From the NCBI RefSeq assembly GCF_000332495.1, contig NZ_AOGW02000002.1, positions 186,001 to 250,000 on the forward strand: DNA of 64,000 bases, in the 5' to 3' direction. Both the position numbers and the translations under genes were made by a program. The stretch comes from Leptospira terpstrae serovar Hualin str. LT 11-33 = ATCC 700639. Its GTDB lineage: Bacteria; Spirochaetota; Leptospiria; Leptospirales; Leptospiraceae. The notes below the pieces were generated by a model. That model saw only the letters and a program-made list of their open reading frames with translations. It made no database searches and was not told where the DNA came from. Position 1 is the stretch's first letter; each line of letters opens with the position of its first letter. Of this stretch, positions 1 to 8,564 are shown piece by piece.

Positions 1-379
1 AGGATACAAGTGACCTTCTATCCACAAAACTAACCCCGATACAAGAAAGTACCAAAATCATTCCCACCAAATAACCAATGTAAAGTGAATTCCAATACAA
101 AAGAATGAGAGAATGAGCACTCATGGTATAAAAGAAAAATAACATGATGGTTTGGATTTGTTTACGGACCCAATCGGAAACATAGGTGGCAAAGAAAAAA
201 CCTAAGGTTATGGAGGCGTGTAAAATACGAATCCATGTGGGATCATATAAACCTAATTCAGAAGTAGGGGCAAAAACACCAAAACCAATAAAACTAAAAA
301 ATACAACGAGGCAGATTCTTGAAATCTTCATTACCTCATCATCAAGTTTAAATCGTTCTTGGATGGATTGTTTTATCAT
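1..379 (-). CDS. N-terminal part of a multi-spanning membrane protein (cut by window edge)
   Basis: The reading frame opens at an ATG at 379 and runs off the left edge, giving 126 residues. About four hydrophobic segments are visible, near residues 20-40, 48-70, 75-98 and 100-117. This is the pattern of the membrane sensor part of many spirochete kinases or cyclases, but the effector part lies outside the window, so the function is unknown. The start codon overlaps the stop of the thioesterase gene in an ATGA arrangement (379-376), so the two are probably co-transcribed and translationally coupled. The sensor idea is inference only. Confidence 0.65.
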   Translation of the reverse strand, partial: MIKQSIQERFKLDDEVMKISRICLVVFFSFIGFGVFAPTSELGLYDPTWIRILHASITLGFFFATYVSDWVRKQIQTIMLFFFYTMSAHSLILLYWNSLYIGYLVGMILVLSCIGVSFVDRRSLVS

Positions 380-801
380 ACCAAATGGTTAGATCCAAAT
401 TTAGTTTTAAAATGTTCGGGAAGAGCAGATGGTTTTTGTAATTCAAAATCAAACCAAACAAAGGCTGCGTTCCCAGTCAAAACACATTCTTCGTTTTCAT
501 TCCACATCGAACAAATCACTGTGAATGCCCGAGAAGAAATAGAATCTACTTCTAAGGTGATTTCTAAAGTAGCTGGGAAAACAACTTGTTTGCGATAATC
601 CATATCCAAATGGGTGAGAACTGGCCCTGCTTTAACAGGCTTTAGTGGAGAATCCCACAAACTTTCTTTGGTAAAATAATCTGCCCTCGCAGATTCAAAG
701 TATCTGACGTAAGTAACATTGTTTACATGTCCGAAAGCATCCATCTCACCCCAAACGACTTGTTGTGTGAATTTATGTTTGTATTTGATTGGTTTTGACA
801 T
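376..801 (-). CDS. Acyl-CoA thioesterase, hotdog fold (4HBT/YbgC type)
   Basis: This 141-aa protein has the length and signature of single-hotdog 4-hydroxybenzoyl-CoA thioesterase/YbgC proteins. Near the N-terminus Asp21 is followed by FGHVNN, the place where the catalytic Asp sits in this family, and then a Y.RYFE.AR helix. Such enzymes hydrolyse acyl-CoA or acyl-ACP thioesters in the cytoplasm; the substrate cannot be read from sequence. The gene lies 6 nt downstream of pbpC and couples by ATGA to the membrane-protein gene that follows, so it is probably part of the same minus-strand operon. Confidence 0.85.
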   Translation of the reverse strand: MSKPIKYKHKFTQQVVWGEMDAFGHVNNVTYVRYFESARADYFTKESLWDSPLKPVKAGPVLTHLDMDYRKQVVFPATLEITLEVDSISSRAFTVICSMWNENEECVLTGNAAFVWFDFELQKPSALPEHFKTKFGSNHLV

Positions 802-807
802 TGTATG

Positions 808-2964
808 TTACCGAACTTCAAATAAGGAAAGAGACAAAACTTTTCCATCTCTATCTTTTACTTGCAAACGATACTCTCCCTTCTTTGGTTCCCAGAGGAA
901 AGGCCCGCTAGCGGAACCAATCTTTTCATCGTTTAAATAATAAGAATACGAAACCTCGTAGGAACTGAAAGTAAAGAGGATTTTTTGACGACCCAAAGGA
1001 ATATCTGGATCCAATGCAAAAATACTTCCATTCACAGGAGTAAGGATTCTTGTCGATTTTGTCTTTTCTATCGTGTTTTTTTTAGACGGGCGAAAACCTA
1101 GTTCTGAAGAATTTTCAAACTCAGGTGGAATTAATTTGGAATCTAGGGACTCATGCAAAATATCCATTGTCTCTCGCCAGACTGGGGCTGCACCCGTTAT
1201 CCCTGAAACATCTAACATAGGAGCGCCGGTTGGATTTCCCACCCATACACCAACTGTATAAAATTCTGAATAACCGATACACCAATTGTCTCTCATGTCT
1301 TGGCTTGTTCCAGTTTTGACTGATGTATAATAGGAAGTAGATAAATAATTATCCCAACCGAAACCAAGAGAACGAGCCTCACGGTCCGAAAGAATTTCCG
1401 ATACCATATAACTTACCGTAGGTGAGAAAACCTTTCGAGTAATAAGATTCTTTTTCGATGGTTGAAAAATAAATTCAGAATAAACACCTGCATTAGCAAG
1501 GGTTCGGTAGGCATTCGTTAATTCGAGTAAAGTAATATCAGCAGTTCCCAATGCTAAGGAAGGACCATAAAACTCAGGATACCTAAGGCCCGTGATACCC
1601 AATCTTTCTAAAACCGACACAAATTCATTAATATCTAAAAAAGATAAAGCACGAATGGCAGGAATGTTGAGCGAGGAGGCTAAACTTTCTCTTACCGTCA
1701 CACTTCCTTTATAGGATTTATCATAGTTTAACGGACGATAGATTCCTTGATAAACCGGAATCCCGACTGGGGAATCGGAAAGAATCGAGTCCGGAGTGAG
1801 TTTGTTTTCTTGGAAGTTTTGGGCATACACAAATGGTTTTAATGTAGAACCCACTTGCCTCTTACTTCGAATGAGGTCTAGTTTACCAACGGAACTTTCT
1901 TCGCCAATATTGGGCACATAAACAAGAACTTGTCCTGTTCGGTTGTCGAGGACGATGGCAGCCCCATCATTCACATTTTTATCTGCAAGGGTCTTTACAT
2001 TTCTTTTGAGGATCTCTTCCACTTTTCGTTGGAAGTTTAAAGATAAAGAAGAGGTCACTTTTAAGTTCCCATTCAAATTTCTATCTTCTTTCGAAAAATC
2101 CAAAAGAGCTTTTGTGAATAAAGGAACAAAGGAAGGATACTGTGGGTAGTCCAAATTACGAAATAAGGACTCTCTCACCAAACGAGAAATGGCGGAGCAG
2201 TCATCTACCCCATCTCTTTCCATTTTTAATAAACAAACGCGTTTCGCCACTTTTTCAATCGCACTTTGCGGCGAACGAATGAGGGCCGCAAGCACATATG
2301 ATTCGTTAGGTGTCAATGCTTCAGGCGATTTTCGGAATAGTCCTTTACTTGCAGAACTGATTCCTTTCAATTCCCCTCGAAAGTAGATCAAATTGATATA
2401 CGCAGTAAATATTTCTTCTTTCGTCCAATTTTCTTCTAGTTCCACTGCCCGTTGGATTTGTTTGAATTTTTGAAAGATAGACCTACGTTTGGATTCCTTA
2501 GGATGTAATTCCGGATCCAAAAGAGAAACCAGTTGCATCGTAATGGTTGATCCACCTCGGAGAGTGGACCCAGTGAAATTTCCGAAAAAGGAAGAAACAA
2601 GTGCATTCGAATCCACTCCCCCATGGACAAAAAACCTTTTGTCTTCCGCATGAATTACTGATTCAATTACAAATTTAGGTAGGTTGTTAAAATCAGTCCA
2701 CTCTTCAGATCGGTAAACATTTTGGATACGATACCTTTGGACAAGTTCTCCTTCCCGATCAAACACCTGTATGTCGGAAGGTTGGTAAGCTGATTTTACT
2801 TCTTCATAAGTGGGTAAAGACCAAATGGGTGTGGCAACGGAAAATATAAAGACAGAAATTATAGAAACTAAATATGGATTGGTTCCAAAATTAAAACCGT
2901 TTTTTTTACCGATCACTTGTCTCGGCATTTTCATAACCTGTTTCGATGATGGAATGGCTTCCAT
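808..2964 (-). CDS. pbpC: Penicillin-binding protein 1C (bifunctional glycosyltransferase/transpeptidase)
   Basis: This 718-aa protein has one N-terminal membrane anchor (about residues 31-50). A GT51 peptidoglycan glycosyltransferase domain follows (ED at 107-108, GGSTITMQL from 137). The transpeptidase domain carries SxxK at 373-376, SxN at 431-433 and KTG at 550-552. A short C-terminal beta domain of the PBP1C type is present. All catalytic motifs are intact, so it should polymerise and crosslink peptidoglycan at the outer face of the inner membrane. The start is uncertain: the first ATG (2964) lies 59 nt inside rsmD, and ATGs at 2934 and 2928 are alternatives that lose only a basic leader. 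Confidence 0.92.
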   Translation of the reverse strand: MEAIPSSKQVMKMPRQVIGKKNGFNFGTNPYLVSIISVFIFSVATPIWSLPTYEEVKSAYQPSDIQVFDREGELVQRYRIQNVYRSEEWTDFNNLPKFVIESVIHAEDKRFFVHGGVDSNALVSSFFGNFTGSTLRGGSTITMQLVSLLDPELHPKESKRRSIFQKFKQIQRAVELEENWTKEEIFTAYINLIYFRGELKGISSASKGLFRKSPEALTPNESYVLAALIRSPQSAIEKVAKRVCLLKMERDGVDDCSAISRLVRESLFRNLDYPQYPSFVPLFTKALLDFSKEDRNLNGNLKVTSSLSLNFQRKVEEILKRNVKTLADKNVNDGAAIVLDNRTGQVLVYVPNIGEESSVGKLDLIRSKRQVGSTLKPFVYAQNFQENKLTPDSILSDSPVGIPVYQGIYRPLNYDKSYKGSVTVRESLASSLNIPAIRALSFLDINEFVSVLERLGITGLRYPEFYGPSLALGTADITLLELTNAYRTLANAGVYSEFIFQPSKKNLITRKVFSPTVSYMVSEILSDREARSLGFGWDNYLSTSYYTSVKTGTSQDMRDNWCIGYSEFYTVGVWVGNPTGAPMLDVSGITGAAPVWRETMDILHESLDSKLIPPEFENSSELGFRPSKKNTIEKTKSTRILTPVNGSIFALDPDIPLGRQKILFTFSSYEVSYSYYLNDEKIGSASGPFLWEPKKGEYRLQVKDRDGKVLSLSLFEVR

Positions 2965-3520
2965 ACTCTCTCACCTTGTGAGGAACAGAAGCCCAAATTT
3001 TATCAATGGCTTGCCGTTCTGGAATTTGGCATAAAATTAAAAATGGTTTATTTGTAGTTATACAAAAGTTATATAATTGTTCCAACATCTCTTTCATTCT
3101 AGTAGGAGTTTCCGACCAATACGTGTAAGGTGGATCTAAATAAAAGATATAAGCCTCTTCCTCACCTAATTCCCACTTTAATGTATGTTTGGTTGCATCC
3201 TTTCGAAACAATTGGACATTAGTAAGACCTCGAAATAAAGTGTGAAGTTGTCTAAACCTTGTTTGGTCTAATTCGTATGTAAGGAGTCTTTTCACGGAAA
3301 GACTATAGGCTTCCGCAGAGATTTGCCCACTCCCCGAAAAGTAATCACAAAACAAAACAGATTCAAAACTAAGACCCCATGAAAGGAGACGAGAGTCCAT
3401 AAGTGAGAAGATGGCTTTTTTCATCAGGCTATTGGTAAAATTTAAATGTCCTGATACGTCTGGTGGTGATGGAATTTCTTTTCCCTTCCACTTTCCTTGT
3501 GATACGCGTAATCCTTTCAT
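2906..3520 (-). CDS. rsmD: RsmD-type 16S rRNA (guanine-N2) methyltransferase
   Basis: This 204-aa Rossmann-fold methyltransferase has an SAM-binding motif I (DYFSGSGQIS, about 59-68) and the N-methyltransferase motif IV DPPY at 129-132. The N-terminus (RVSQGKWKG...) and the K..IFSLM helix match the RsmD family, which methylates G966 of 16S rRNA. The FSGSG loop and DPPY are clear; target assignment is from family resemblance. Its ATG directly abuts the TAG of the upstream gene (TAGATG), and its 3' end overlaps pbpC, so the genes are tightly coupled. Confidence 0.8.
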   Translation of the reverse strand: MKGLRVSQGKWKGKEIPSPPDVSGHLNFTNSLMKKAIFSLMDSRLLSWGLSFESVLFCDYFSGSGQISAEAYSLSVKRLLTYELDQTRFRQLHTLFRGLTNVQLFRKDATKHTLKWELGEEEAYIFYLDPPYTYWSETPTRMKEMLEQLYNFCITTNKPFLILCQIPERQAIDKIWASVPHKVREYGSHSIIETGYENAETSDR

Positions 3521-4048
3521 CTATTTACCTGAAGATTTAATTTCTTCTAACTGAGATAACACGTGTTTGGAGGGAGAATTGGATTCTATTTCTAAAAAAA
3601 CTTTCTTTGCCTCGGACTCGTTTTTTAAATCCATAAGCCCAAGTCCATACAAAAGGAGGGCATCGTTGTATTTGGGACTTTGTTTCCCAAACTTTTGGAA
3701 TTCTTTTCCCCATTCAATGAGTAAATCCGATTCTCCAAAAACAAGGGCTCGCTCCATAAATAGATAAATGGCACTCCAATAGTGAACCGATGACTTAAAG
3801 TTAGGCGGAGATTCCCGAATTACCTTAGTTTTTAGTTGGGACCAATTTTCCTCAGTAGAAACATAAAGAAAAAAAATCCTTGGATCTTTTTCTCCCGAAG
3901 GCCCATTCAAATACTGAAGGGATCCTTTGGATACAGTCGCGTAATTTCCTTTTTTGAATTCTGTGTAAAGGGTCGAAAAACCGGAGGTCTCGCCCCAAAG
4001 GAGCGATGGTAGAATCAAAAAACCAAAAATATACTGAAAATAAGTCAA
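3521..4048 (-). CDS. Exported protein of unknown function, helical repeat-like
   Basis: This 175-aa protein has a short hydrophobic signal sequence (residues 4-19, ending LLWG). The rest is helical with spacing that suggests degenerate TPR repeats (for example around 95-170). It starts at TTG (4048), one base after the stop of the zinc-ribbon gene, and no better start is available. It is probably periplasmic. I do not recognise a family; the position between the zinc-ribbon gene and rsmD points only to co-transcription. Confidence 0.6.
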   Translation of the reverse strand: MTYFQYIFGFLILPSLLWGETSGFSTLYTEFKKGNYATVSKGSLQYLNGPSGEKDPRIFFLYVSTEENWSQLKTKVIRESPPNFKSSVHYWSAIYLFMERALVFGESDLLIEWGKEFQKFGKQSPKYNDALLLYGLGLMDLKNESEAKKVFLEIESNSPSKHVLSQLEEIKSSGK

Positions 4049-4049
4049 A

Positions 4050-4229
4050 TTACAGTTCGGTGATATTCGCAGATCCGCACATAGGGCAGATCAGTTCCCA
4101 AGAATCGAGGTATTCGTCCTCCCCTTCGGCTTCCCAACGGTGGTCACAATCCTCACAAGCATACGTTACGACGTCTTCGTTGAGGCTATCCGCATCGAAT
4201 TCGTCATCTTCTAAAAAGTCATCTTCCAT
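4050..4229 (-). CDS. 59-aa acidic zinc-ribbon protein
   Basis: A short frame from ATG at 4229 to TAA at 4050 encodes 59 residues. The first 20 are very acidic (MEDDFLEDDEFDADSLNED). They are followed by CEDC (Cys25, Cys28) and CPMC (Cys48, Cys51), a clear four-cysteine zinc ribbon of rubredoxin-like spacing. It heads the minus-strand operon and ends one base before the TTG of the next gene. Its function is unknown; candidates are an RNA-polymerase or ribosome-associated factor, or a metal-carrying regulator. The long antisense frame over this region is a shadow. Confidence 0.75.
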   Translation of the reverse strand: MEDDFLEDDEFDADSLNEDVVTYACEDCDHRWEAEGEDEYLDSWELICPMCGSANITEL

Positions 4230-4299
4230 ACCCTTCTCACTAAATCACAAAGAAAAAGCCGTGTCAAGTGGGGAGGGCAAAAAAAAATGGGAACCAACG

Positions 4300-5316
4300 A
4301 TGGCGATTTACTCCCGGTACGAACCGCACAGAAAGAAGAAATCAAAGACACCGCTAATTTTATTGGTTTTAGCGCTTGGTCTGTCCGTGTTAGGGTTTAC
4401 CTATAGAAAAGAAATTTATTTTCTTTTTGCAAAAGACCAAAGTGTCAGGGCAGAAAAAACCAAAGAAAAAACAATCGAACTCTGGAAAACTGGAAATCTG
4501 AAAGAAAAAGATATAGAAGACTTCCAATCGATTGCCACTACCTATTCCGAAAAAGATCCAACGGATCCTGTTGCCTTTCATTTGATTGCGCGAAGTTTAT
4601 TTTGGAATTTATATCGGCTTGGAATTTATTTCGATCACGACAGTTTGATTTTGCATTTAGGATCCGAATTCCAAGATTTCATTGGAACCTCTGTGCTTGC
4701 AGATTCTACTTTAGATTCTGTTTTTTGGAATGCAAGGACCGCGGAATCATTTTCTTCTTCTCCATTTTCGGATTGGGAAAACAATAAAGTCTTATTATTT
4801 CTTGGAGAAACACATCGTCAGGTAAAAAGACCCCAAGTTCTTATCACCGAATACGGAAATTTGGATCGTTCTAAACTTTCTCCAGAGTTTCAAACAGTTT
4901 ATATATGGTTATTAACCTTCAATACCATGTTAGCTGGGGATGCAGCAGGACTCGATAAACTCATCACAATCACCAAAGATCCAAGTTATAAAGTTGGGAT
5001 TCAATTTACACCTAGGGAAGAGAATTTTTTACGAGGCCTTGGCAAGTATTATAAAAAAGATTACGTAGGAGCTTTGTCATTACTTAGACAAGCGAAGTCA
5101 AACAATCCGGATAGGATTACCGAAACTTCAATTATCACCGAAGCTACAATCTTTCACTTACAAAATCTTTCACAAAAGGGAATTGATCTACTAGAAGAAT
5201 TTTACCTTTCTTCTGGTAAAAAAAATCCAGAGATTCCGCTTCTCATAGCTAAGATGATTGTGGAGAAACCGGGAGCAAAAACGAAACTAGACCTAACTCC
5301 GGAAAAAAAAGAATGA
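4300..5316 (+). CDS. Membrane-anchored TPR-like protein, unknown function
   Basis: I take the start at ATG 4300 (MAIYSRYEPHRKKK). The frame is open further upstream, but that stretch is the antisense of the zinc-ribbon gene and is Ser-rich shadow. The 338-aa product has a basic N-terminus, one transmembrane segment at about 16-33 and a large helical domain with TPR-like pairs (for example about 245-310). It is probably anchored in the inner membrane facing the periplasm. It begins a plus-strand operon and overlaps the next gene by 4 nt (ATGA). Confidence 0.7.
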   Translation: MAIYSRYEPHRKKKSKTPLILLVLALGLSVLGFTYRKEIYFLFAKDQSVRAEKTKEKTIELWKTGNLKEKDIEDFQSIATTYSEKDPTDPVAFHLIARSLFWNLYRLGIYFDHDSLILHLGSEFQDFIGTSVLADSTLDSVFWNARTAESFSSSPFSDWENNKVLLFLGETHRQVKRPQVLITEYGNLDRSKLSPEFQTVYIWLLTFNTMLAGDAAGLDKLITITKDPSYKVGIQFTPREENFLRGLGKYYKKDYVGALSLLRQAKSNNPDRITETSIITEATIFHLQNLSQKGIDLLEEFYLSSGKKNPEIPLLIAKMIVEKPGAKTKLDLTPEKKE

Positions 5317-5663
5317 AGGCTTTTGTTTCTCTACTCACTCTTTGTTTATTACATTGTGGATTGTTTTATAAAGGTGTTCCTAAGGCTGGTGAGTTTTGTT
5401 ATGTGCTTACCAAACCTCCTGAATGTTTGTATGTAGATTTTGATTCCAAAAAATTAATTTGGAATGATGTAGAATATATTTTGGAAGAAAAACTTAGAAT
5501 GGATTACTTTTTTAAATCCAATGGAGAATTGTATGAACTCACTGTATCTACAGTGAATCGCGTGGAATTAAAAAATCTTTCCACAGCAAACTTTAACAAG
5601 TTTTACATGAGAAAAAAAGAAAAGTTCACTGAGATTCCTACTTCGAGTACAAAACATGAGTAA
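5313..5663 (+). CDS. Small putative lipoprotein, unknown function
   Basis: This 116-aa product has a hydrophobic leader ending LCLLHC|G at Cys15, a loose spirochete-type lipobox. The remainder is a short beta-rich domain (CYVLTKPPECLYVDF..., with Cys29 and Cys38) followed by a basic C-terminal tail. It overlaps the upstream gene by ATGA and the downstream sufE by 8 nt, so the three are co-translated. I do not recognise the family; lipidation is an inference from the leader. Confidence 0.6.
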   Translation: MKAFVSLLTLCLLHCGLFYKGVPKAGEFCYVLTKPPECLYVDFDSKKLIWNDVEYILEEKLRMDYFFKSNGELYELTVSTVNRVELKNLSTANFNKFYMRKKEKFTEIPTSSTKHE

Positions 5664-6069
5664 GTCTATCGAAGAAATTCAAAAAGAAATCATCGCAGAA
5701 TTTTCTGATCTAACCGATTGGGAAGAGAAGTTCCAATATTTAATTGAGTTAGGTGAAGAACTTCCCACTTATCCAGATGAAAAACGAACAGAAGAATATT
5801 TAGTGCCCGGTTGCCAATCAAAAGTTTGGGTAGCACCGAAACTGGAAGCTGGTAGATTAGAGTTTGATGCGGACAGTGACACGGCTCTCACCAAAGGTCT
5901 TATAGCAATTCTAATTCGCGTGTTTTCAGGACAATCTCCGAAAGATATAGCGGATGCCTCACTAAGTTTTATTGAAGAAGTGGGTCTTGCAAAATTTCTT
6001 TCGATCTCAAGAAGAAACGGCCTCTACTCTATGGTACAAAAACTAAAGGGATACGCAGAAAAAGCATAA
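5656..6069 (+). CDS. sufE: SufE family cysteine-desulfuration protein
   Basis: This 137-aa protein matches SufE in length and layout. It contains VPGCQSKVW with Cys53, the residue that in SufE accepts persulfide sulfur from the desulfurase SufS for Fe-S cluster assembly. Other family marks are the WEEKFQYLIELG helix at 22-33, GLIAIL.RVFSG in the middle and the C-terminal SRRNGL motif. No sufS or scaffold gene is nearby, so the partner is encoded elsewhere. The 8-nt overlap with the lipoprotein gene suggests coupling rather than shared function. Confidence 0.93.
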   Translation: MSKSIEEIQKEIIAEFSDLTDWEEKFQYLIELGEELPTYPDEKRTEEYLVPGCQSKVWVAPKLEAGRLEFDADSDTALTKGLIAILIRVFSGQSPKDIADASLSFIEEVGLAKFLSISRRNGLYSMVQKLKGYAEKA

Positions 6070-6086
6070 CCCCTTTCTTTTTTCCT

Positions 6087-6114
6087 TTGCAAACGAATAA
6101 GACTCGCATAGAAT
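6087..6114 (+). promoter_or_regulatory. Candidate sigma70-type promoter for the serine-hydrolase gene
   Basis: TTGCAA (6087-6092) is separated by 16 nt from TAGAAT (6109-6114), with the ATG 29 nt downstream of the -10. It lies in the 73-nt gap after sufE. The -10 is one base from consensus and the -35 is moderate. Sequence reading only. Confidence 0.45.
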
Positions 6115-6142
6115 TCTGAAACGAATCTGAACCAGGAATTCT

Positions 6143-7327
6143 ATGAAACAAAGATTTATCTTTATCCTACTTTTACTCGTTTTTGTCCAATGCGGCAAAG
6201 ACCTTTCTCCTTTCGGTGGCGAACCAGAAGTAAACACACTGAAACCCCGATTAAAACCCGAATGGCCAAGTCCTAATTGGAAAGTAGTATCTCCTGAATC
6301 TGTAGGGGTATCTTCCAGCAAACTTGGATTAGTTGAAGAATATGCCTTCACAAGAACGGGAGATGAAACAGATAGAAAAGGGAGAAGGACAGACGCCCTA
6401 GTTATTTTAAGAAATGGGAAACTTATTTATGAAAAGTATGCCAGAAACTTTTCTGAAGACAAAGTCCATTTAACTTGGTCAGTCTCCAAAAGTATTTTAC
6501 AAACCATGTATGGAATTGCGGTCAAACAAGGACTTGTTAAATTAGATGATCCTGGTTATTATCATTACGAACCACTAAGTCGTGATGAAGCCCATAAAAA
6601 AATTACAATCAGACACCTTCTTAATATGTCCTCTGGTCTTGCTGCGGAAGAGGGATACGAAAGTGGTCCTTTAAAATCTTCTGTAATCGCCATGTTGTAT
6701 ACAAGAGGCCGTAAAGATATGGGAGCTTTTTGTGCAAACCTACCTCTTCGTGCAGAACCTGGCACTCAAGTGTATTATTCCAGTTGTGATACCAATATTC
6801 TCTCCGCCATTTTGAAAAAAGTTTATGGCGCTGAAGAATATGACAAACTTCCCTTCGAAAAGATTTTTAAACCTCTAGGAATCACTAATGTCACTTTTGA
6901 GAGAGATGGATCTGGGACTTATGTAGGATCTTCTTACTTATATATGACTGCGCAGGACTTGGCAAAAATTGGATATTTGTATTTAAACGATGGAGTATGG
7001 AACGGCGAACGTCTGTTACCCGAAGGTTGGATTCAGTTCACTAGAACCCCTGCCCCAGGATACAAATCCACCCCCTACTCAGAAGATTTATCACAAGACA
7101 ATTATACTGCCCACTGGTATGCCAACACGGGTGTTCCTGAGCGAGGAATCCACGAACCGTGGCCTGATGCTCCCAAAGATACCTTTGCCGGTCTTGGACA
7201 CTGGGGACAAATGTTGTACGTGATTCCAAGTCTTGATTTAATCATTGTTCGGTTTGGAGATGATCGCGAAAAGGCATTCATCAAAAATGATTTTTTAAAA
7301 TTAGTGAAAGAGTCGGTAATTCGGTAA
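6143..7327 (+). CDS. Serine hydrolase, beta-lactamase/6-aminohexanoate-dimer-hydrolase type, lipoprotein
   Basis: This 394-aa protein has a lipoprotein leader ending LVFVQC|G (Cys17). Its class C beta-lactamase-like fold carries SVSK at 113-116 (nucleophile Ser113, Lys116), YSS at 212-214 and a C-terminal GHWG segment in the place of the third motif. The order TDALVILRNGK...TWSVSKS, with the long insert before YYSS, resembles the 6-aminohexanoate-dimer hydrolase (NylB-like) branch more than true beta-lactamases. It may be an esterase, amidase or peptidase on the cell surface; the substrate is unknown. The next gene starts 4 nt later and may encode a matching accessory domain. Confidence 0.85.
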   Translation: MKQRFIFILLLLVFVQCGKDLSPFGGEPEVNTLKPRLKPEWPSPNWKVVSPESVGVSSSKLGLVEEYAFTRTGDETDRKGRRTDALVILRNGKLIYEKYARNFSEDKVHLTWSVSKSILQTMYGIAVKQGLVKLDDPGYYHYEPLSRDEAHKKITIRHLLNMSSGLAAEEGYESGPLKSSVIAMLYTRGRKDMGAFCANLPLRAEPGTQVYYSSCDTNILSAILKKVYGAEEYDKLPFEKIFKPLGITNVTFERDGSGTYVGSSYLYMTAQDLAKIGYLYLNDGVWNGERLLPEGWIQFTRTPAPGYKSTPYSEDLSQDNYTAHWYANTGVPERGIHEPWPDAPKDTFAGLGHWGQMLYVIPSLDLIIVRFGDDREKAFIKNDFLKLVKESVIR

Positions 7328-7331
7328 CCTT

Positions 7332-7643
7332 ATGAAAAGAAAAATATCTGTTCTGCTTTCTTTGTTATTTTTATTTATTTTGTTTTGGGCTCAGTGGAAC
7401 TGGAAACACCTTTCTAGTTTTCCCTCCATTATCTCCAGTTTTTATTCCAAAGAGTATTGTAGTTGTTACTTTGTTATGGAACTTTCAGAAAACCAGTGCC
7501 ATGACTTTGCTCGCCAGTGGGTTCCCATAAGTGAATTCAAACTCGATAAAGAAAACAAGGCGGTTACAGTAAAGGGACTTGGAAGAACGAATACAGCTAA
7601 GTATCTTTCGAAAGAATATGGTTGTTCTTTAGTGACTGATTAA
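7332..7643 (+). CDS. Small membrane-anchored protein, possible split accessory domain of the serine hydrolase
   Basis: This 103-aa protein has an N-terminal signal anchor (residues 6-22). A compact domain follows with a CSCYFV start, a VPISEFKLDKENKAVTV middle and a GCSLV end. From memory, NylB-like serine hydrolases of other bacteria often carry an N-terminal domain of this pattern (C.C.FV ... D...V... GCTL). I therefore suspect the domain is encoded here as a separate chain. The gene sits 4 nt after the serine hydrolase. The relation is inference; the sequence shows only the anchor, the conserved-looking cysteines and the linkage. Confidence 0.6.
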   Translation: MKRKISVLLSLLFLFILFWAQWNWKHLSSFPSIISSFYSKEYCSCYFVMELSENQCHDFARQWVPISEFKLDKENKAVTVKGLGRTNTAKYLSKEYGCSLVTD

Positions 7644-7646
7644 CAA

Positions 7647-8564
7647 CTAACGGTAGTAACGGATTCCAGGAAAGATGAAGTTGATTCCAAAGATAAGACC
7701 TTTGGACTTAACTTCTTCAGGTACGGGGCCAAAGTTTTGACCCCGAATGGAATCCATACACGCTTGGTCTACAACGATTTGTCCTTGAGAGGATACCAAA
7801 CGAACATCCAAAACTTGACCTTGTTCGCTTAACATAAATAAAACTTTGGTTTCGCCTTCTTTGATTCCTTCTCTTGCCACAACACCGGCCATATCTCTAT
7901 AAGCATAGTTTCCGCCACCAGGAGGAGCAAAAGATTCCTCAATTCGTTTTAACATATTTTTAAAATAATAATAACCTGCCAACTGTTTGGTGGGAATAGT
8001 GAGAGCCTTTGCTCCGTCCCATCGAAACAAAAAATCCTGTTGGAATCTGTAGTTAAAGGGAATTTTTGTCATCTGCCCGGCACTTGCCGATTGGTTTGGA
8101 CTTTCTTCTGAATTCGAATTACTTTTAGGATCTGCTTTAAAAATACCTACTTCAAAAATTTCTTCTTCTTTGGATTGTTCCGATTTGGGTTGGGCTTTAC
8201 TCGGAGTGGAAGCAGAACTTCCCATGATAAATTCCCGAAACTGGGTGAGAGTGTGAAATCCTTGTTTTTCTGTGAGCCCACCACCGCCAGACGAATCTTT
8301 GTTAGAGAGTGCTTTGTATTCGTCTTTTTTGTCTGGATTGATGAACTGTTGTTCTACGAGAACTTCGTAGATTTTTTCTTGTTCTTTTGGCCCTAACATT
8401 TCAGATGCCTGTTCGTCTGCCAACATCTTCCAAAGCATATTTCTTGTGATGAGGTGAGCAAGAACGAAGGAAGCTATGAGAATGACAAAGGTGAAGGCGA
8501 AGAAAAGTCTACGTTCCCCTTCTTCCTTTTCAGGCAATCGGAAATCAAAAGAGAGTTGGGCCAT
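7647..8564 (-). CDS. TonB-like energy-transducing protein
   Basis: The start is ATG 8564 ([17 protein letters not shown]), giving 305 aa; the open frame further upstream is antisense-like sequence inside ruvB. There is one transmembrane helix at about 20-41 and a long Ser/Lys/Glu-rich middle with a Gly run. The C-terminal domain of about 90 residues ([20 protein letters not shown]... to INFIFPG) resembles TonB C-terminal domains. It probably spans the periplasm and energises outer-membrane receptors. The start overlaps the end of ruvB by 20 nt, and no exbB/exbD is in the window. Confidence 0.72.
   Translation of the reverse strand: MAQLSFDFRLPEKEEGERRLFFAFTFVILIASFVLAHLITRNMLWKMLADEQASEMLGPKEQEKIYEVLVEQQFINPDKKDEYKALSNKDSSGGGGLTEKQGFHTLTQFREFIMGSSASTPSKAQPKSEQSKEEEIFEVGIFKADPKSNSNSEESPNQSASAGQMTKIPFNYRFQQDFLFRWDGAKALTIPTKQLAGYYYFKNMLKRIEESFAPPGGGNYAYRDMAGVVAREGIKEGETKVLFMLSEQGQVLDVRLVSSQGQIVVDQACMDSIRGQNFGPVPEEVKSKGLIFGINFIFPGIRYYR

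Noticed and set aside
4006..4299. N-terminal extension of the TPR-like membrane protein
   Set aside because: It is antisense to the zinc-ribbon gene and Ser-rich; the ATG at 4300 gives a normal basic membrane start.
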